A DNA stretch of 64,000 nucleotides from Pseudomonas sp. Irchel 3A7 (GTDB lineage: Bacteria; Pseudomonadota; Gammaproteobacteria; Pseudomonadales; Pseudomonadaceae). The position numbers and the translations under genes were made by a program. The notes under the pieces were generated by a model that was not told the DNA's origin, made no database searches, and saw only the letters and a program-made list of their open reading frames with translations. Of the stretch, positions 1-8,097 are shown piece after piece (positions within the stretch are counted from its first letter, which is position 1; each line of letters starts with the position of its first letter). The stretch lies in the NCBI RefSeq assembly GCF_900187565.1, contig NZ_FYED01000009.1, positions 124,001-188,000 on the forward strand, given 5' to 3'.

Positions 1-1076
1 GTCAGCAAGCCTGTGTGCGCAACAACGCCCATGAGTGCGCGCCGGTACTGATCGGTCTGCTGCAACGCTACGCCGTGGACAACGCGCATTTCAGCCAGCA
101 CCCGTTCTCCCGTGCCGCCGCCACCGGCAAGCGCATTGCCGTGGTGGGTGCCGGTCCGGCCGGGCTGTCCTGCGCCCATCGCAGTGCCATGCACGGCCAT
201 GACGTGGTGATTTTCGAGGCTCGGGAAAAGGCCGGCGGCCTCAATGAATACGGGATCGCCAAATACAAACTGGTGGACGATTACGCGCAGAAGGAGCTGG
301 AGTTCCTGATGGACATCGGCGGCATCGAAATCCGCCATGGGCAAAAACTCGGGGACAACCTGAGCCTCAGCGATCTACATCAGCAATTCGATGCGGTGTT
401 CCTCGGCCTCGGCCTGGCGGCCAGCAAACAGCTGGGCCTACCCCATGAAGACGCGCCCGGTCTGGTGGCCGCCACCGATTACATCCGCGAACTGCGCCAG
501 GCCGAAGACCTGACCGAACTGCCTCTGGCTGATCACTGCATCGTGCTCGGCGCCGGCAACACCGCCATCGACATGGCGGTACAAATGGCTCGCCTGGGTG
601 CCCACGATGTCAATCTGGTGTACCGCCGTGGCGTCGAAGACATGGGCGCGACCCATCACGAACAGGACATCGCCAAGGCCAATCAGGTGCGCCTGTTGAC
701 CTGGGCACAACCGGAACACGTGTTGCTCGATGACCAGGGTCAGGTACGCGGCATGCGCTTCGCTCGCACACATCTGGTTGAAGGTCGCCTGCAAACCACC
801 GGCGAAACCTTCGAGCTGGCCGCCGACGCGATCTTCAAGGCCATCGGCCAGACCTTCGATGACAGCGCCCTCGCCGACCCGCTGGCCCGCGAGCTCAAGC
901 GCCAGGGCGATCGCATCCTGGTGGACGAACAGCTGCAAACCAGTATCCCCGGCGTGTATGCCGGCGGCGACTGCACCAGCCTCGACCAGGACCTCACCGT
1001 GCAAGCGGTGCAACACGGCAAACGGGCCGCCGAGGCCATTCATGCTCACCTGATGCTCAACGTGGAGGCTGCGTAA
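1..1076 (+). CDS. preT: Dihydropyrimidine dehydrogenase PreT subunit (5' truncated by window)
   Basis: The reading frame is open from the first bases of the window (codons from base 3), so the start lies upstream and the gene is partial. PreT is the FAD/NAD(P)H-binding subunit of the bacterial NAD-dependent dihydropyrimidine dehydrogenase, which reduces uracil and thymine to their dihydro forms in the cytoplasm. Visible are a dinucleotide-binding motif VVGAGPAGLSCAH near base 140, a second GAGNTAIDMA motif near base 550, and a C-terminal GVYAGGD FAD signature, as in the small subunit of glutamate synthase. The Cys residues before the first motif (CQQACVRNN type) fit the N-terminal Fe-S region. 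It abuts preA with no gap (stop 1074-1076, next ATG 1077), so the two are cotranscribed and translationally coupled. Confidence 0.93.
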   Translation, partial: QQACVRNNAHECAPVLIGLLQRYAVDNAHFSQHPFSRAAATGKRIAVVGAGPAGLSCAHRSAMHGHDVVIFEAREKAGGLNEYGIAKYKLVDDYAQKELEFLMDIGGIEIRHGQKLGDNLSLSDLHQQFDAVFLGLGLAASKQLGLPHEDAPGLVAATDYIRELRQAEDLTELPLADHCIVLGAGNTAIDMAVQMARLGAHDVNLVYRRGVEDMGATHHEQDIAKANQVRLLTWAQPEHVLLDDQGQVRGMRFARTHLVEGRLQTTGETFELAADAIFKAIGQTFDDSALADPLARELKRQGDRILVDEQLQTSIPGVYAGGDCTSLDQDLTVQAVQHGKRAAEAIHAHLMLNVEAA

Positions 1077-2351
1077 ATGGCCGATCTGTCGATTGTCTTC
1101 GCCGGCATCAAGTCCCCCAACCCGTTCTGGCTGGCCTCCGCGCCCCCGACCGACAAGGCCTACAACGTGGTCCGCGCCTTCGAGGCCGGCTGGGGTGGCG
1201 TGGTCTGGAAAACATTGGGGGAGGATCCCGCGGCGGTGAACGTGTCGTCGCGCTATTCCGCGCACTTCGGAGCCAACAGAGAGGTTCTCGGCTTTAACAA
1301 CATCGAGCTGATCACCGACCGCTCACTGGAGATCAACCTGCGGGAAATCACCCAGGTCAAAAAGGACTGGCCGGACCGTGCGTTGATCGTGTCGTTGATG
1401 GTGCCCTGCGTCGAAGAGTCCTGGAAACACATTCTGCCGCTGGTGGAAGCCACCGGTGCCGACGGCATCGAACTGAACTTCGGTTGCCCCCACGGCATGC
1501 CGGAACGCGGCATGGGCGCGGCGGTCGGGCAGGTGCCGGAGTACGTCGAGCAAGTCACCCGCTGGTGCAAGACGTATTGCTCGCTGCCGGTGATCGTCAA
1601 GCTGACGCCGAACATCACCGACATCCGCGTCGCCGCCCGCGCAGCACACCGTGGCGGCGCCGATGCGGTGTCGCTGATCAACACCATCAACTCGATCACC
1701 AGCGTCAACCTGGAGCGCATGGTGGCCAATCCGATGGTCGGCAGTCAGAGCACCCATGGCGGCTATTGCGGTTCGGCGGTCAAGCCGATTGCCCTGAACA
1801 TGGTCGCCGAAATCGCCCGCGACCCTCAGACCCAGGGGCTGCCCATCAGCGGCATCGGCGGCATCGGCAACTGGCGCGACGCGGCAGAGTTCATCGCCCT
1901 GGGCAGTGGCTCGGTGCAGGTGTGCACGGCGGCGATGCTGCATGGCTTCAGGATTGTCGAGGAGATGAAGGACGGCCTGTCGCGCTGGATGGACAGTCAG
2001 GGCTACGCCAACATTTCAGCGTTTTCCGGGCGGGCGGTCGCCAATACCACGGACTGGAAGTACCTGGACATCAACTATCAGGTGATCGCGAAGATTGACC
2101 AGGAGGCGTGCATCGGTTGCGGCCGCTGCCACATCGCCTGCGAAGACACCTCGCACCAGGCCGTGGCCAGCGTGAAAAAGGCCGATGGCACCCACGCCTA
2201 TGAAGTGATTGATGAAGAGTGTGTCGGCTGCAACCTGTGCCAGATCACCTGCCCGGTGCAGGACTGCATCGAAATGGTCCCGGTGGACACCGGCAAGCCG
2301 TTTCTGGACTGGAATCATGATCCGCGCAATCCCTACCATGTCGCGGTCTGA
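1077..2351 (+). CDS. preA: Dihydropyrimidine dehydrogenase PreA subunit
   Basis: 424 residues. This is the FMN/Fe-S subunit that carries the pyrimidine-reducing site; it pairs with PreT. An N-terminal TIM-barrel of the dihydroorotate dehydrogenase type is followed by a C-terminal ferredoxin-like domain with two 4Fe-4S motifs, CIGCGRCHIAC starting at Cys345 and CVGCNLCQITC starting at Cys382. The catalytic region ELNFGCPHG is present. GGAGG lies 8 nt before the ATG, inside preT. First step of reductive pyrimidine catabolism; the following hydantoinase and ureidopropionase genes are not in this window, and the operon appears to end here in a REP doublet. Confidence 0.95.
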   Translation: MADLSIVFAGIKSPNPFWLASAPPTDKAYNVVRAFEAGWGGVVWKTLGEDPAAVNVSSRYSAHFGANREVLGFNNIELITDRSLEINLREITQVKKDWPDRALIVSLMVPCVEESWKHILPLVEATGADGIELNFGCPHGMPERGMGAAVGQVPEYVEQVTRWCKTYCSLPVIVKLTPNITDIRVAARAAHRGGADAVSLINTINSITSVNLERMVANPMVGSQSTHGGYCGSAVKPIALNMVAEIARDPQTQGLPISGIGGIGNWRDAAEFIALGSGSVQVCTAAMLHGFRIVEEMKDGLSRWMDSQGYANISAFSGRAVANTTDWKYLDINYQVIAKIDQEACIGCGRCHIACEDTSHQAVASVKKADGTHAYEVIDEECVGCNLCQITCPVQDCIEMVPVDTGKPFLDWNHDPRNPYHVAV

Positions 2352-2375
2352 GTTCAGCGGAGTCTGATCGGGCGC

Positions 2376-2444
2376 TTTCGCGAGCAGGCTCGCTCCCACA
2401 TTGGAATGCATTTCAACTGTGGGAGCGAGCCTGCTCGCGAAGAG
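2376..2444. repeat. REP doublet R1 (inverted pair)
   Basis: Two arms of the GGGAGCGAGCCTGCTCGCGA type face each other (2376-2400 and 2419-2444) just after preA. This is a Pseudomonas REP palindrome pair; it may protect the preA mRNA end. The rest of the 277-nt gap to the Rhs fragment holds only the tetR-end copy at 2471-2501 and AT-richer DNA with no convincing gene. Confidence 0.9.
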
Positions 2445-2470
2445 GTCGGTCGCTACACCGACAGTCTGAA

Positions 2471-2501
2471 GGCTCCAATCCAATCCCCTGCAAAATCACA
2501 C
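2471..2501. repeat. Copy of the tetR 3' end, left direct repeat flanking the Rhs fragment
   Basis: These 31 bases match 3735-3765, the last codons of the downstream tetR gene, at 29 of 31 positions and in the same orientation. The two copies bracket the orphan Rhs fragment. Seen directly; an origin by insertion or duplication at the tetR 3' end is inference. Confidence 0.8.
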
Positions 2502-2628
2502 ACCGCACCCGTTACTCCACTTATTCGCCCCACTCCAAACCACACCCACCTATCAGTTCTGCTAGTAGACACCACTCGAAATATCTTCAAAGCTGACACG
2601 CATCCAGTTCACCATCGAGAACCTCGTA

Positions 2629-3715
2629 ATGTCGGTTTCATCAATGAAGATTTTGCGCCGGTATTTATACGATCCACTGGACCGGCTCACAGGTATAGGC
2701 CTACTGGCGGCCGACAGCACGCAGCGCTTTTACCAAGAGGGCCACCTGATCACCGAACTGGGACAACAGACACAACGGACAATCTTCCGCCATCAAGCCC
2801 AGCCGTTGGCGCAGAGGCAAAGTGAAGCGGGTGTTAGCGAAACCACGCTGATGGGGAGCGACCAAGCGCATTCACTGCTGCAAACGGTCTCGGCCAATAA
2901 TTCGCAGCAATTTGCCTATACCGCCTACGGCCATCACCCCGCAGAGAGCGGATTAAGTCGCTTGCTCGGATTTAACGGTGAGTGCCCTGACGATATAACG
3001 GGAAACTACCCACTTGGACAGGGTAATCGTTTCTATAATCCTGTACTTATGCGATTTATGACCCCGGATGAGTTTAGCCCTTTTGATGCCGGGGGGAATT
3101 AATGCATATGCGTATTGTGGAAACGACCCGGTCAATCATTACGATCCAACCGGCAATTATAAATTTTTCCGTCCCTGGATTACCTCCAGCCCAGTTAGTG
3201 CAACCGCAAACAATCTACCATCAACCAGTACAACCCGTCTTAATACAACTCGGCGAACGGCTGGTAGCATCCAATCACGAAACCGAACACTGAGCAGTTT
3301 GCAGGATAATACAATCAACAAAACACCGAACTCAGTGCCCAGCGCGTCAACATCAAGTTCTCAGTTCGCACAGTTTAATAACTTAAATTCCGCGCCACCT
3401 GTTACATCAGCTCAAAACCTCCCTGCTAACAAGCTTCTGACTCCATCCGGTCAATTTAAACGGGAATTAAAAACAGACGCGCAGAGATTTGACGAATACG
3501 TCAAAAATCACCCACAAACAAACGTCGAGTACAACCCTCATCTGCAAGCCAAAATCAGCGAACTAAGGAATGAATTAAAAAAAGCAAGTACAGCTGCACC
3601 GGCCAGCGACCTCAACCGCATAGTAAGCTCAATAACTTACAAAGAACTCCGACTAAAACGTGATGCTATTCGTAAAATTGAAGGTCGAGCCGGAAAACCC
3701 ACCATTAATAAATGA
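2629..3715 (+). pseudogene. Orphan Rhs core/C-terminal fragment, frameshifted
   Basis: Frame 1 (2629-3102, 157 residues) starts with RRYLYDPLDRLTGIG and reaches NPVLMRFMTPDEFSPFDAG, the conserved end of an Rhs repeat core. The rest of the core, INAYAYCGNDPVNHYDPTG, continues one frame over to a stop at 3713-3715. The junction is a run of six G at 3091-3096; five G would restore one 362-residue frame. After the DPTG core end comes a variable tail of about 190 residues, Ser/Thr/Asn-rich and then charged and helical, that I cannot assign to a toxin family. Only about 130 residues of core are present, so this is an orphan tip rather than a full Rhs toxin, and no immunity gene fits in the 15 nt before tetR. 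The tail is clearly more AT-rich than its neighbours, suggesting horizontal origin. A sequencing error in the G run is possible. Confidence 0.75.
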
Positions 3716-3730
3716 AAAGAGCACTTCAGA

Positions 3731-4351
3731 CTACGGCTCCAACCCAATCCCCCGCAAAATCACACTGGTCACCGTCTGTACCGCCCGTTCGAACTGCATG
3801 TCCGACAGCGGCTGATGATCATTGAGAATATTCACCTGGTGATCAAAGTCCGCGTAGTGCTGGGTCGAGGCCCAGATCATGTACAGCAGGCTCGAGGGTT
3901 CCACCGGCAGGATACGTTTGTCGTCCACCCACTGGCGGATCTTCGCTTCTTTCATCTTGGCCCAGTCGTACAGGCTCGCGTCCAGTGTCTCGCCCAGGGT
4001 CGGCGCGCCGTGGATGATTTCGTTGGCCCAGACTTTCGAACCGTAGGGGCGGCTGCGTGAATGGTTCATTTTGGCGCGGATGTAGCTGCTGAGCACCACA
4101 CGCGGATCGTCGAACATCTCGAAGCACAGCGCGTCCTGTTTCCACACTTCCAGCAGGCCCAACAGCACGGCGCTGTAGAGCTCGGTCTTGGTGCTGAAGT
4201 AATAATGCAGATTGGAGCGCGGCAGCTCTACCTCGGCGGCAATGTCGGCCATGGCGGTGCTGCCGAAGCCTTTTTCGGCGAAGACTTTCTCGGCCCCCAG
4301 CAGAATTTTCTCGACGTTACTGCGACGAATCTCGATCTTGTGATTGCCCAT
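3731..4351 (-). CDS. TetR-family regulator, RutR-like
   Basis: 206 residues. An N-terminal TetR helix-turn-helix (about residues 10-60: ILLGAEKVFAEKGF, then MADIAAEVELPRSNLHYYF) is followed by a C-terminal ligand domain of the type seen in RutR/YcdC, including ANEIIHGAP and KIRQWVDDKRI. RutR proteins sense pyrimidines and control their catabolism, and the gene sits beside preTA, so control of the pyrimidine locus is a reasonable inference. It is transcribed convergently to preTA and is separated from it by the Rhs fragment. Its last codons are duplicated at 2471-2501. Confidence 0.85.
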   Translation of the reverse strand: MGNHKIEIRRSNVEKILLGAEKVFAEKGFGSTAMADIAAEVELPRSNLHYYFSTKTELYSAVLLGLLEVWKQDALCFEMFDDPRVVLSSYIRAKMNHSRSRPYGSKVWANEIIHGAPTLGETLDASLYDWAKMKEAKIRQWVDDKRILPVEPSSLLYMIWASTQHYADFDHQVNILNDHQPLSDMQFERAVQTVTSVILRGIGLEP

Positions 4352-4445
4352 GAGGGCTCCCTTGCTTCAGCGTTAAACAAGACTAGCATCCGCTCTACCT
4401 CGCGGCGACAGGGGGATCGCAAACTACGTTCAACCCGCCACTTCC

Positions 4446-4537
4446 TGTGGGAGCGAGCCTGCTCGCCAATTGCAATATCACATTCACCCGCCTTGTTGAC
4501 TGACAGTCCGTCTTCGCGAGCAGGCTCGCTCCCACAA
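4446..4537. repeat. REP doublet R2
   Basis: Arms at 4446-4467 and 4511-4536 in inverted orientation. They lie in the 303-nt divergent gap between tetR (minus) and the OprD gene (plus), which otherwise holds only the candidate operator at 4603-4612 and the OprD ribosome binding site. Confidence 0.88.
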
Positions 4538-4602
4538 CAGTCAAGTCATCGTATAACTTCTGATTGACAACCCTGGAAATCCCCGCAAATAATCGCTTCA
4601 AT

Positions 4603-4612
4603 GTTGTACGAC
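4603..4612. promoter_or_regulatory. Candidate operator GTTGTACGAC upstream of OprD-type porin
   Basis: GTTGTACGAC is one base from the perfect palindrome GTCGTACGAC found 57 nt before the uronate dehydrogenase gene (6184-6193). It sits 53 nt before the porin start. Shared occurrence suggests one regulator, plausibly of the GntR family, but no such gene is in the window. Confidence 0.45.
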
Positions 4613-4655
4613 GACGTATAACAAATAATAAAAACAAGAAAAATGGAGCCTCACA

Positions 4656-5951
4656 GTGAGCAAACTCGCCCGCAATCCGTCCGCCCGCAGTCCGCGTCCC
4701 TCCTTCGCCCGCCGCCATACCTTGAGCCTGATCGGCTGCGGCAGCCTCGCCTTCGCCCTGCCCATGACCAGCCAGGCCGAAGGTTTCACCGACGATGCCA
4801 AGGCCACGCTGAACCTGCGTAACGCCTACTTCAACCGCAACTTCACCAACCCGGCTTACCCCCAGGGCAAGGCCGAAGAGTGGACGCAGAACTTCATCCT
4901 CGATGCCAAGTCCGGTTTCACCCCGGGTCCAGTCGGCTTCGGTGTGGATGTGCTGGGGCTCTACTCGCAGAAACTCGATGGCGGCAAGGGCACGGCCGGT
5001 ACGCAGTTGCTGCCGATCCACGGTGATGGCCGCCCCGCCGACAATTTCGGCCGCCTGGGTGTGGCGCTCAAGGGCAAGATTTCGAAAACCGAAGTGAAGG
5101 TCGGCGAATGGATGCCGGTGCTGCCGATCCTGCGCTCCGACGATGGCCGTTCGTTGCCGCAAACCTTCCGTGGCGGTCAGGTGACCTCCACGGAGATCAG
5201 CGGCCTGACGCTCTACGGCGGTCAGTTCCGGCAGAACAGCCCGCGCAACGATGCGAGCATGGAAGACATGTTCATGAACGGTAAAGCGGCGTTCACCTCG
5301 GACCGTTTCAACTTCGGTGGCGGCGAATACGCCTTCAACGACAAGCGCACCCAGGTCGGTGTGTGGTACGCCGAACTCAGCGACATCTATCAGCAGCAGT
5401 ACTTCAACCTCAGCCACAGCCAGCCCCTCGGCGACTGGACCTTCGGCGCCAATCTGGGCTACTTCATCGGCAAGGAAGAAGGCAGCGCCCTGGCCGGCGA
5501 CCTCGACAACAAGACCGCCTTCGCCCTGCTCTCGGCCAAATACGGCGGCAACACCTTCTATGTCGGCCTGCAGAAACTCAGCGGCGACGATGTCTGGATG
5601 CGGGTCAACGGCACCAGCGGTGGCACCCTGGCCAACGACAGCTACAACTCCAGCTACGACAACGCCCGGGAAAAATCCTGGCAAGTGCGCCACGACTACA
5701 ACTTCGTCGCCCTCGGCATTCCCGGCCTGACCCTGATGAACCGCTACATCAGTGGCGACAACGTGCACACCGGCACCATTACCGATGGCAAGGAATGGGG
5801 CCGCGAGTCGGAACTGGCCTACACGGTGCAGAGCGGCCCGTTGAAAAGTCTCAACGTCAAATGGCGCAACGCAAGCATCCGCAAGGACTTCAGCACCAAC
5901 GAATTCGATGAGAACCGGTTGTTCATCAGTTATCCGATTTCGTTGTTATAA
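4656..5951 (+). CDS. OprD-family outer membrane porin
   Basis: 431 residues starting at GTG 4656 with GGAG at 4644-4647. A long Arg-rich N-region and hydrophobic stretch end in the signal-peptide cleavage motif SQA-EG near residue 41. The mature part shows OprD family features: FTDDAKATLNLRNAYFNR at the start, the EWTQNFILDAKSGFT strand, the PILRSDDGRSLPQTFRG constriction-loop region, and a short C-terminal strand ending in SYPISLL. OprD/Occ channels take up specific small acids and amino acids. Its place next to the uronate dehydrogenase/TRAP operon, with a shared operator-like site, suggests uptake of a sugar acid; that substrate is inferred. Confidence 0.9.
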   Translation: MSKLARNPSARSPRPSFARRHTLSLIGCGSLAFALPMTSQAEGFTDDAKATLNLRNAYFNRNFTNPAYPQGKAEEWTQNFILDAKSGFTPGPVGFGVDVLGLYSQKLDGGKGTAGTQLLPIHGDGRPADNFGRLGVALKGKISKTEVKVGEWMPVLPILRSDDGRSLPQTFRGGQVTSTEISGLTLYGGQFRQNSPRNDASMEDMFMNGKAAFTSDRFNFGGGEYAFNDKRTQVGVWYAELSDIYQQQYFNLSHSQPLGDWTFGANLGYFIGKEEGSALAGDLDNKTAFALLSAKYGGNTFYVGLQKLSGDDVWMRVNGTSGGTLANDSYNSSYDNAREKSWQVRHDYNFVALGIPGLTLMNRYISGDNVHTGTITDGKEWGRESELAYTVQSGPLKSLNVKWRNASIRKDFSTNEFDENRLFISYPISLL

Positions 5952-5977
5952 AACGACTGGCTGACTCACACATCATC

Positions 5978-6099
5978 TGTGGCGAGGGAGCTTGCTCCCG
6001 CAGGAGTGCGTAGCGCTCCCAAGGCATTTAACGCGAGGAACCTCGGTGTCGAGTTGGGGCTGCTTTGCAGCCCAGCGGGAGCAAGCTCCCTCGCCACAG
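5978..6099. repeat. REP-like doublet R3 (GGGAGCTTGCTCCC family)
   Basis: Arms of CTGTGGCGAGGGAGCTTGCT (5977-5996) and its complement ending at 6099, with an inner TAGCGCTCCC/GGGGCTGCTTTGCAGCCC pair. This arm sequence differs from the main family in the window. Confidence 0.8.
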
Positions 6100-6183
6100 G
6101 ATCAATAGGACCAGAATACCCCTCGTCAATTTCCACCAAAGTCGCGTTGACAAGAACCGGAAACCCTTACGATACTCGAATTA

Positions 6184-6193
6184 GTCGTACGAC
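6184..6193. promoter_or_regulatory. Candidate operator GTCGTACGAC upstream of udh operon
   Basis: Perfect 10-bp palindrome inside TTAGTCGTACGACAAC, 47 nt before the udh ATG. It nearly matches the site in front of the OprD gene (GTTGTACGAC, 4603-4612). Confidence 0.5.
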
Positions 6194-6240
6194 AACCTAC
6201 AACGAATCCAATAACAACAACCGCGTGTTCAGGGACTCCC

Positions 6241-7065
6241 ATGACGACCACTTCAACCGCCCGCGCCCCCTTCAATCGTCTGCTCCTGACCGGCGCTGCC
6301 GGTGGCCTGGGCAAAGTCTTGCGCGAAAGCCTGCGCCCCTATGCCAATGTCATTCGCCTGTCGGACATCGCCGACATCGCCCCGGCCATCGATGACCGTG
6401 AAGAAGTCGTACCCTGCGACCTCGCCGACAAGCAGGCCGTGCATCAACTGGTCGAAGGCGTGGACGCGATCCTGCATTTCGGCGGCGTCTCCACCGAGCA
6501 TTCGTTCGAAGACATTCTCGGTGCCAACATCTGCGGCGTGTTTCACATCTACGAAGCCGCGCGCCGGCACGGCGTGAAACGGGTGATCTTCGCCAGCTCC
6601 AACCATGTCATCGGTTTCTACAAACAAGATGAAGTCATCGATGCCCACTCCCCTCGCCGTCCCGACGGCTACTACGGCCTGTCCAAGTCCTACGGCGAAG
6701 ACATGGCAACCTTCTACTTCGATCGCTATGGCATCGAAACCGTCAGCGTGCGGATTGGCTCGTCGTTCCCGGAACCGCAAAACCGCCGGATGATGAGTAC
6801 CTGGCTGAGCTTCGCCGACCTCACCCAATTGCTCGAACGCGCGCTGTACACACCGGATGTCGGCCACACTGTGATCTACGGCATGTCCGACAACAAGGAC
6901 GTCTGGTGGGACAACCATTTCGCCACGCGCCTGGGATATGTCCCGAAGGACAGCTCCGAAGTGTTCCGCGAAAAAGTCGAAGCCCAGCCGCTGCCGGCCG
7001 CCGATGATCCGGCCCGGGTCTACCAGGGTGGCGCCTTCTGCGCAGCCGGCCCGTTCGACGATTGA
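6241..7065 (+). CDS. udh: NAD-dependent uronate dehydrogenase
   Basis: 274 residues. It oxidises D-glucuronate or D-galacturonate to the aldaro-lactone with NAD (EC 1.1.1.203), the first step of oxidative hexuronate catabolism in the cytoplasm. An extended SDR fold is visible: the nucleotide-binding motif TGAAGGLG at residues 17-24, FASSNHVIG near 118-125, and the YxxxK pair Tyr145/Lys149 in YYGLSK. Length matches known Pseudomonas and Agrobacterium Udh. It heads a same-strand run with lactonase and TRAP transporter genes, which fits conversion of imported uronate. Dehydratases for the later steps are not in this window. Confidence 0.92.
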   Translation: MTTTSTARAPFNRLLLTGAAGGLGKVLRESLRPYANVIRLSDIADIAPAIDDREEVVPCDLADKQAVHQLVEGVDAILHFGGVSTEHSFEDILGANICGVFHIYEAARRHGVKRVIFASSNHVIGFYKQDEVIDAHSPRRPDGYYGLSKSYGEDMATFYFDRYGIETVSVRIGSSFPEPQNRRMMSTWLSFADLTQLLERALYTPDVGHTVIYGMSDNKDVWWDNHFATRLGYVPKDSSEVFREKVEAQPLPAADDPARVYQGGAFCAAGPFDD

Positions 7066-7122
7066 ATCCACCCGCGCCTGCCACCTGATCCCAACAACAA
7101 AAACCCAAGGGAATGAGTTGCC

Positions 7123-8031
7123 ATGCAAGCCGAATTGATTGTCGATGCCCGCAATGCGGTCGGTGAAAGCCCGGTCTGGGTCTCGGAGGAAAACGCCCTG
7201 TACTGGGTCGATATTCCTGCCGGGGGGTTGCAACGCTGGAGCGCCGACACCGGTCATGTCGACGCCTGGAAAGCCGCGGAAATGCTCGCGTGCATTACTC
7301 GTCATCCCGACGGTGGCTGGGTCGCCGGCATGGAGAGCGGGTTCTTCCATCTGCACGCACATAACGATGGCAGTCTCGACAGCGAGCCACTGGCCTTCGT
7401 CGATCATCCCCGCCCGGACATGCGCCTCAACGATGGTCGCTGTGACCGTCAGGGGCGTTTCTGGGCCGCCAGCATGGTGCTGAACATGGCCGCCAATGCC
7501 GCCGACGGCCGGCTCTATCGCTACAGCGCCGGGCAACGCGGGCCGCTGACGGCACATCTGGACGGTTTCATCGTGCCCAACGGCCTGGCCTTCAGCCCGG
7601 ACGGACGCACGATGTACCTGTCCGATTCCCATCCATCGGTCCAGCAGATCTGGGCCTTCGACTACGACATCGACAGCGGCACCCCGACCCGTCGCCGGGT
7701 CTTTGTCGACATGAACCTGTTCGCCGGCCGCCCCGACGGCGCGGCCGTGGACGCCGAAGGCTGCTACTGGATCTGCGCCAACGACGCCGGGCTGATTCAC
7801 CGCTTCACCCCTGACGGTCGCCTCGACCGCTCCCTTGCCGTACCCGTGAAAAAACCGACCATGTGCGCCTTCGGAGGCAGTCGACTGGACACGCTGTTCG
7901 TGACCTCGATTCGCCCCGGTGACGACCATGATCGGCAGTCACTCGCCGGTGGGGTGTTCGCCCTCGACCCCGGCGTGAAAGGTCTGCCGGAACCGTTGTT
8001 CAACGATTCGCCGGCACTGTTGGATCAATAG
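7123..8031 (+). CDS. SMP-30/gluconolactonase-family aldarolactonase
   Basis: 302 residues, start supported by AAGGGAATGAG before the ATG. Six-bladed SMP-30 beta-propeller. The divalent metal ligands are recognisable as Glu15 (VGESPVW), Asn153 (VPNGLAFS) and Asp205 (RPDGAAVD), with Asn103 (LNDGRCD) in the active site. Located directly after udh, it most likely opens the galactaro- or glucaro-lactone made by Udh. Cytoplasmic, with no signal peptide. Other lactones or sugar acids are possible substrates. Confidence 0.88.
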   Translation: MQAELIVDARNAVGESPVWVSEENALYWVDIPAGGLQRWSADTGHVDAWKAAEMLACITRHPDGGWVAGMESGFFHLHAHNDGSLDSEPLAFVDHPRPDMRLNDGRCDRQGRFWAASMVLNMAANAADGRLYRYSAGQRGPLTAHLDGFIVPNGLAFSPDGRTMYLSDSHPSVQQIWAFDYDIDSGTPTRRRVFVDMNLFAGRPDGAAVDAEGCYWICANDAGLIHRFTPDGRLDRSLAVPVKKPTMCAFGGSRLDTLFVTSIRPGDDHDRQSLAGGVFALDPGVKGLPEPLFNDSPALLDQ

Positions 8032-8097
8032 CCTCCACCGCTTCTGCTGCACCGCTGCGCCTTTGAATACAAAAATAACAAGACTGGAGAAATGCCC

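Noticed and set aside
2406-2825. Plus-strand frame of 139 codons before the Rhs fragment
   Set aside because: Starts inside a REP arm, overlaps the Rhs frame and has Pro/Thr/His-rich composition with no family features.
3068-3715. Second half of the Rhs fragment as an independent toxin gene
   Set aside because: Its start codon lies inside the Rhs core and the frame completes that core, so it is the frameshifted remainder.
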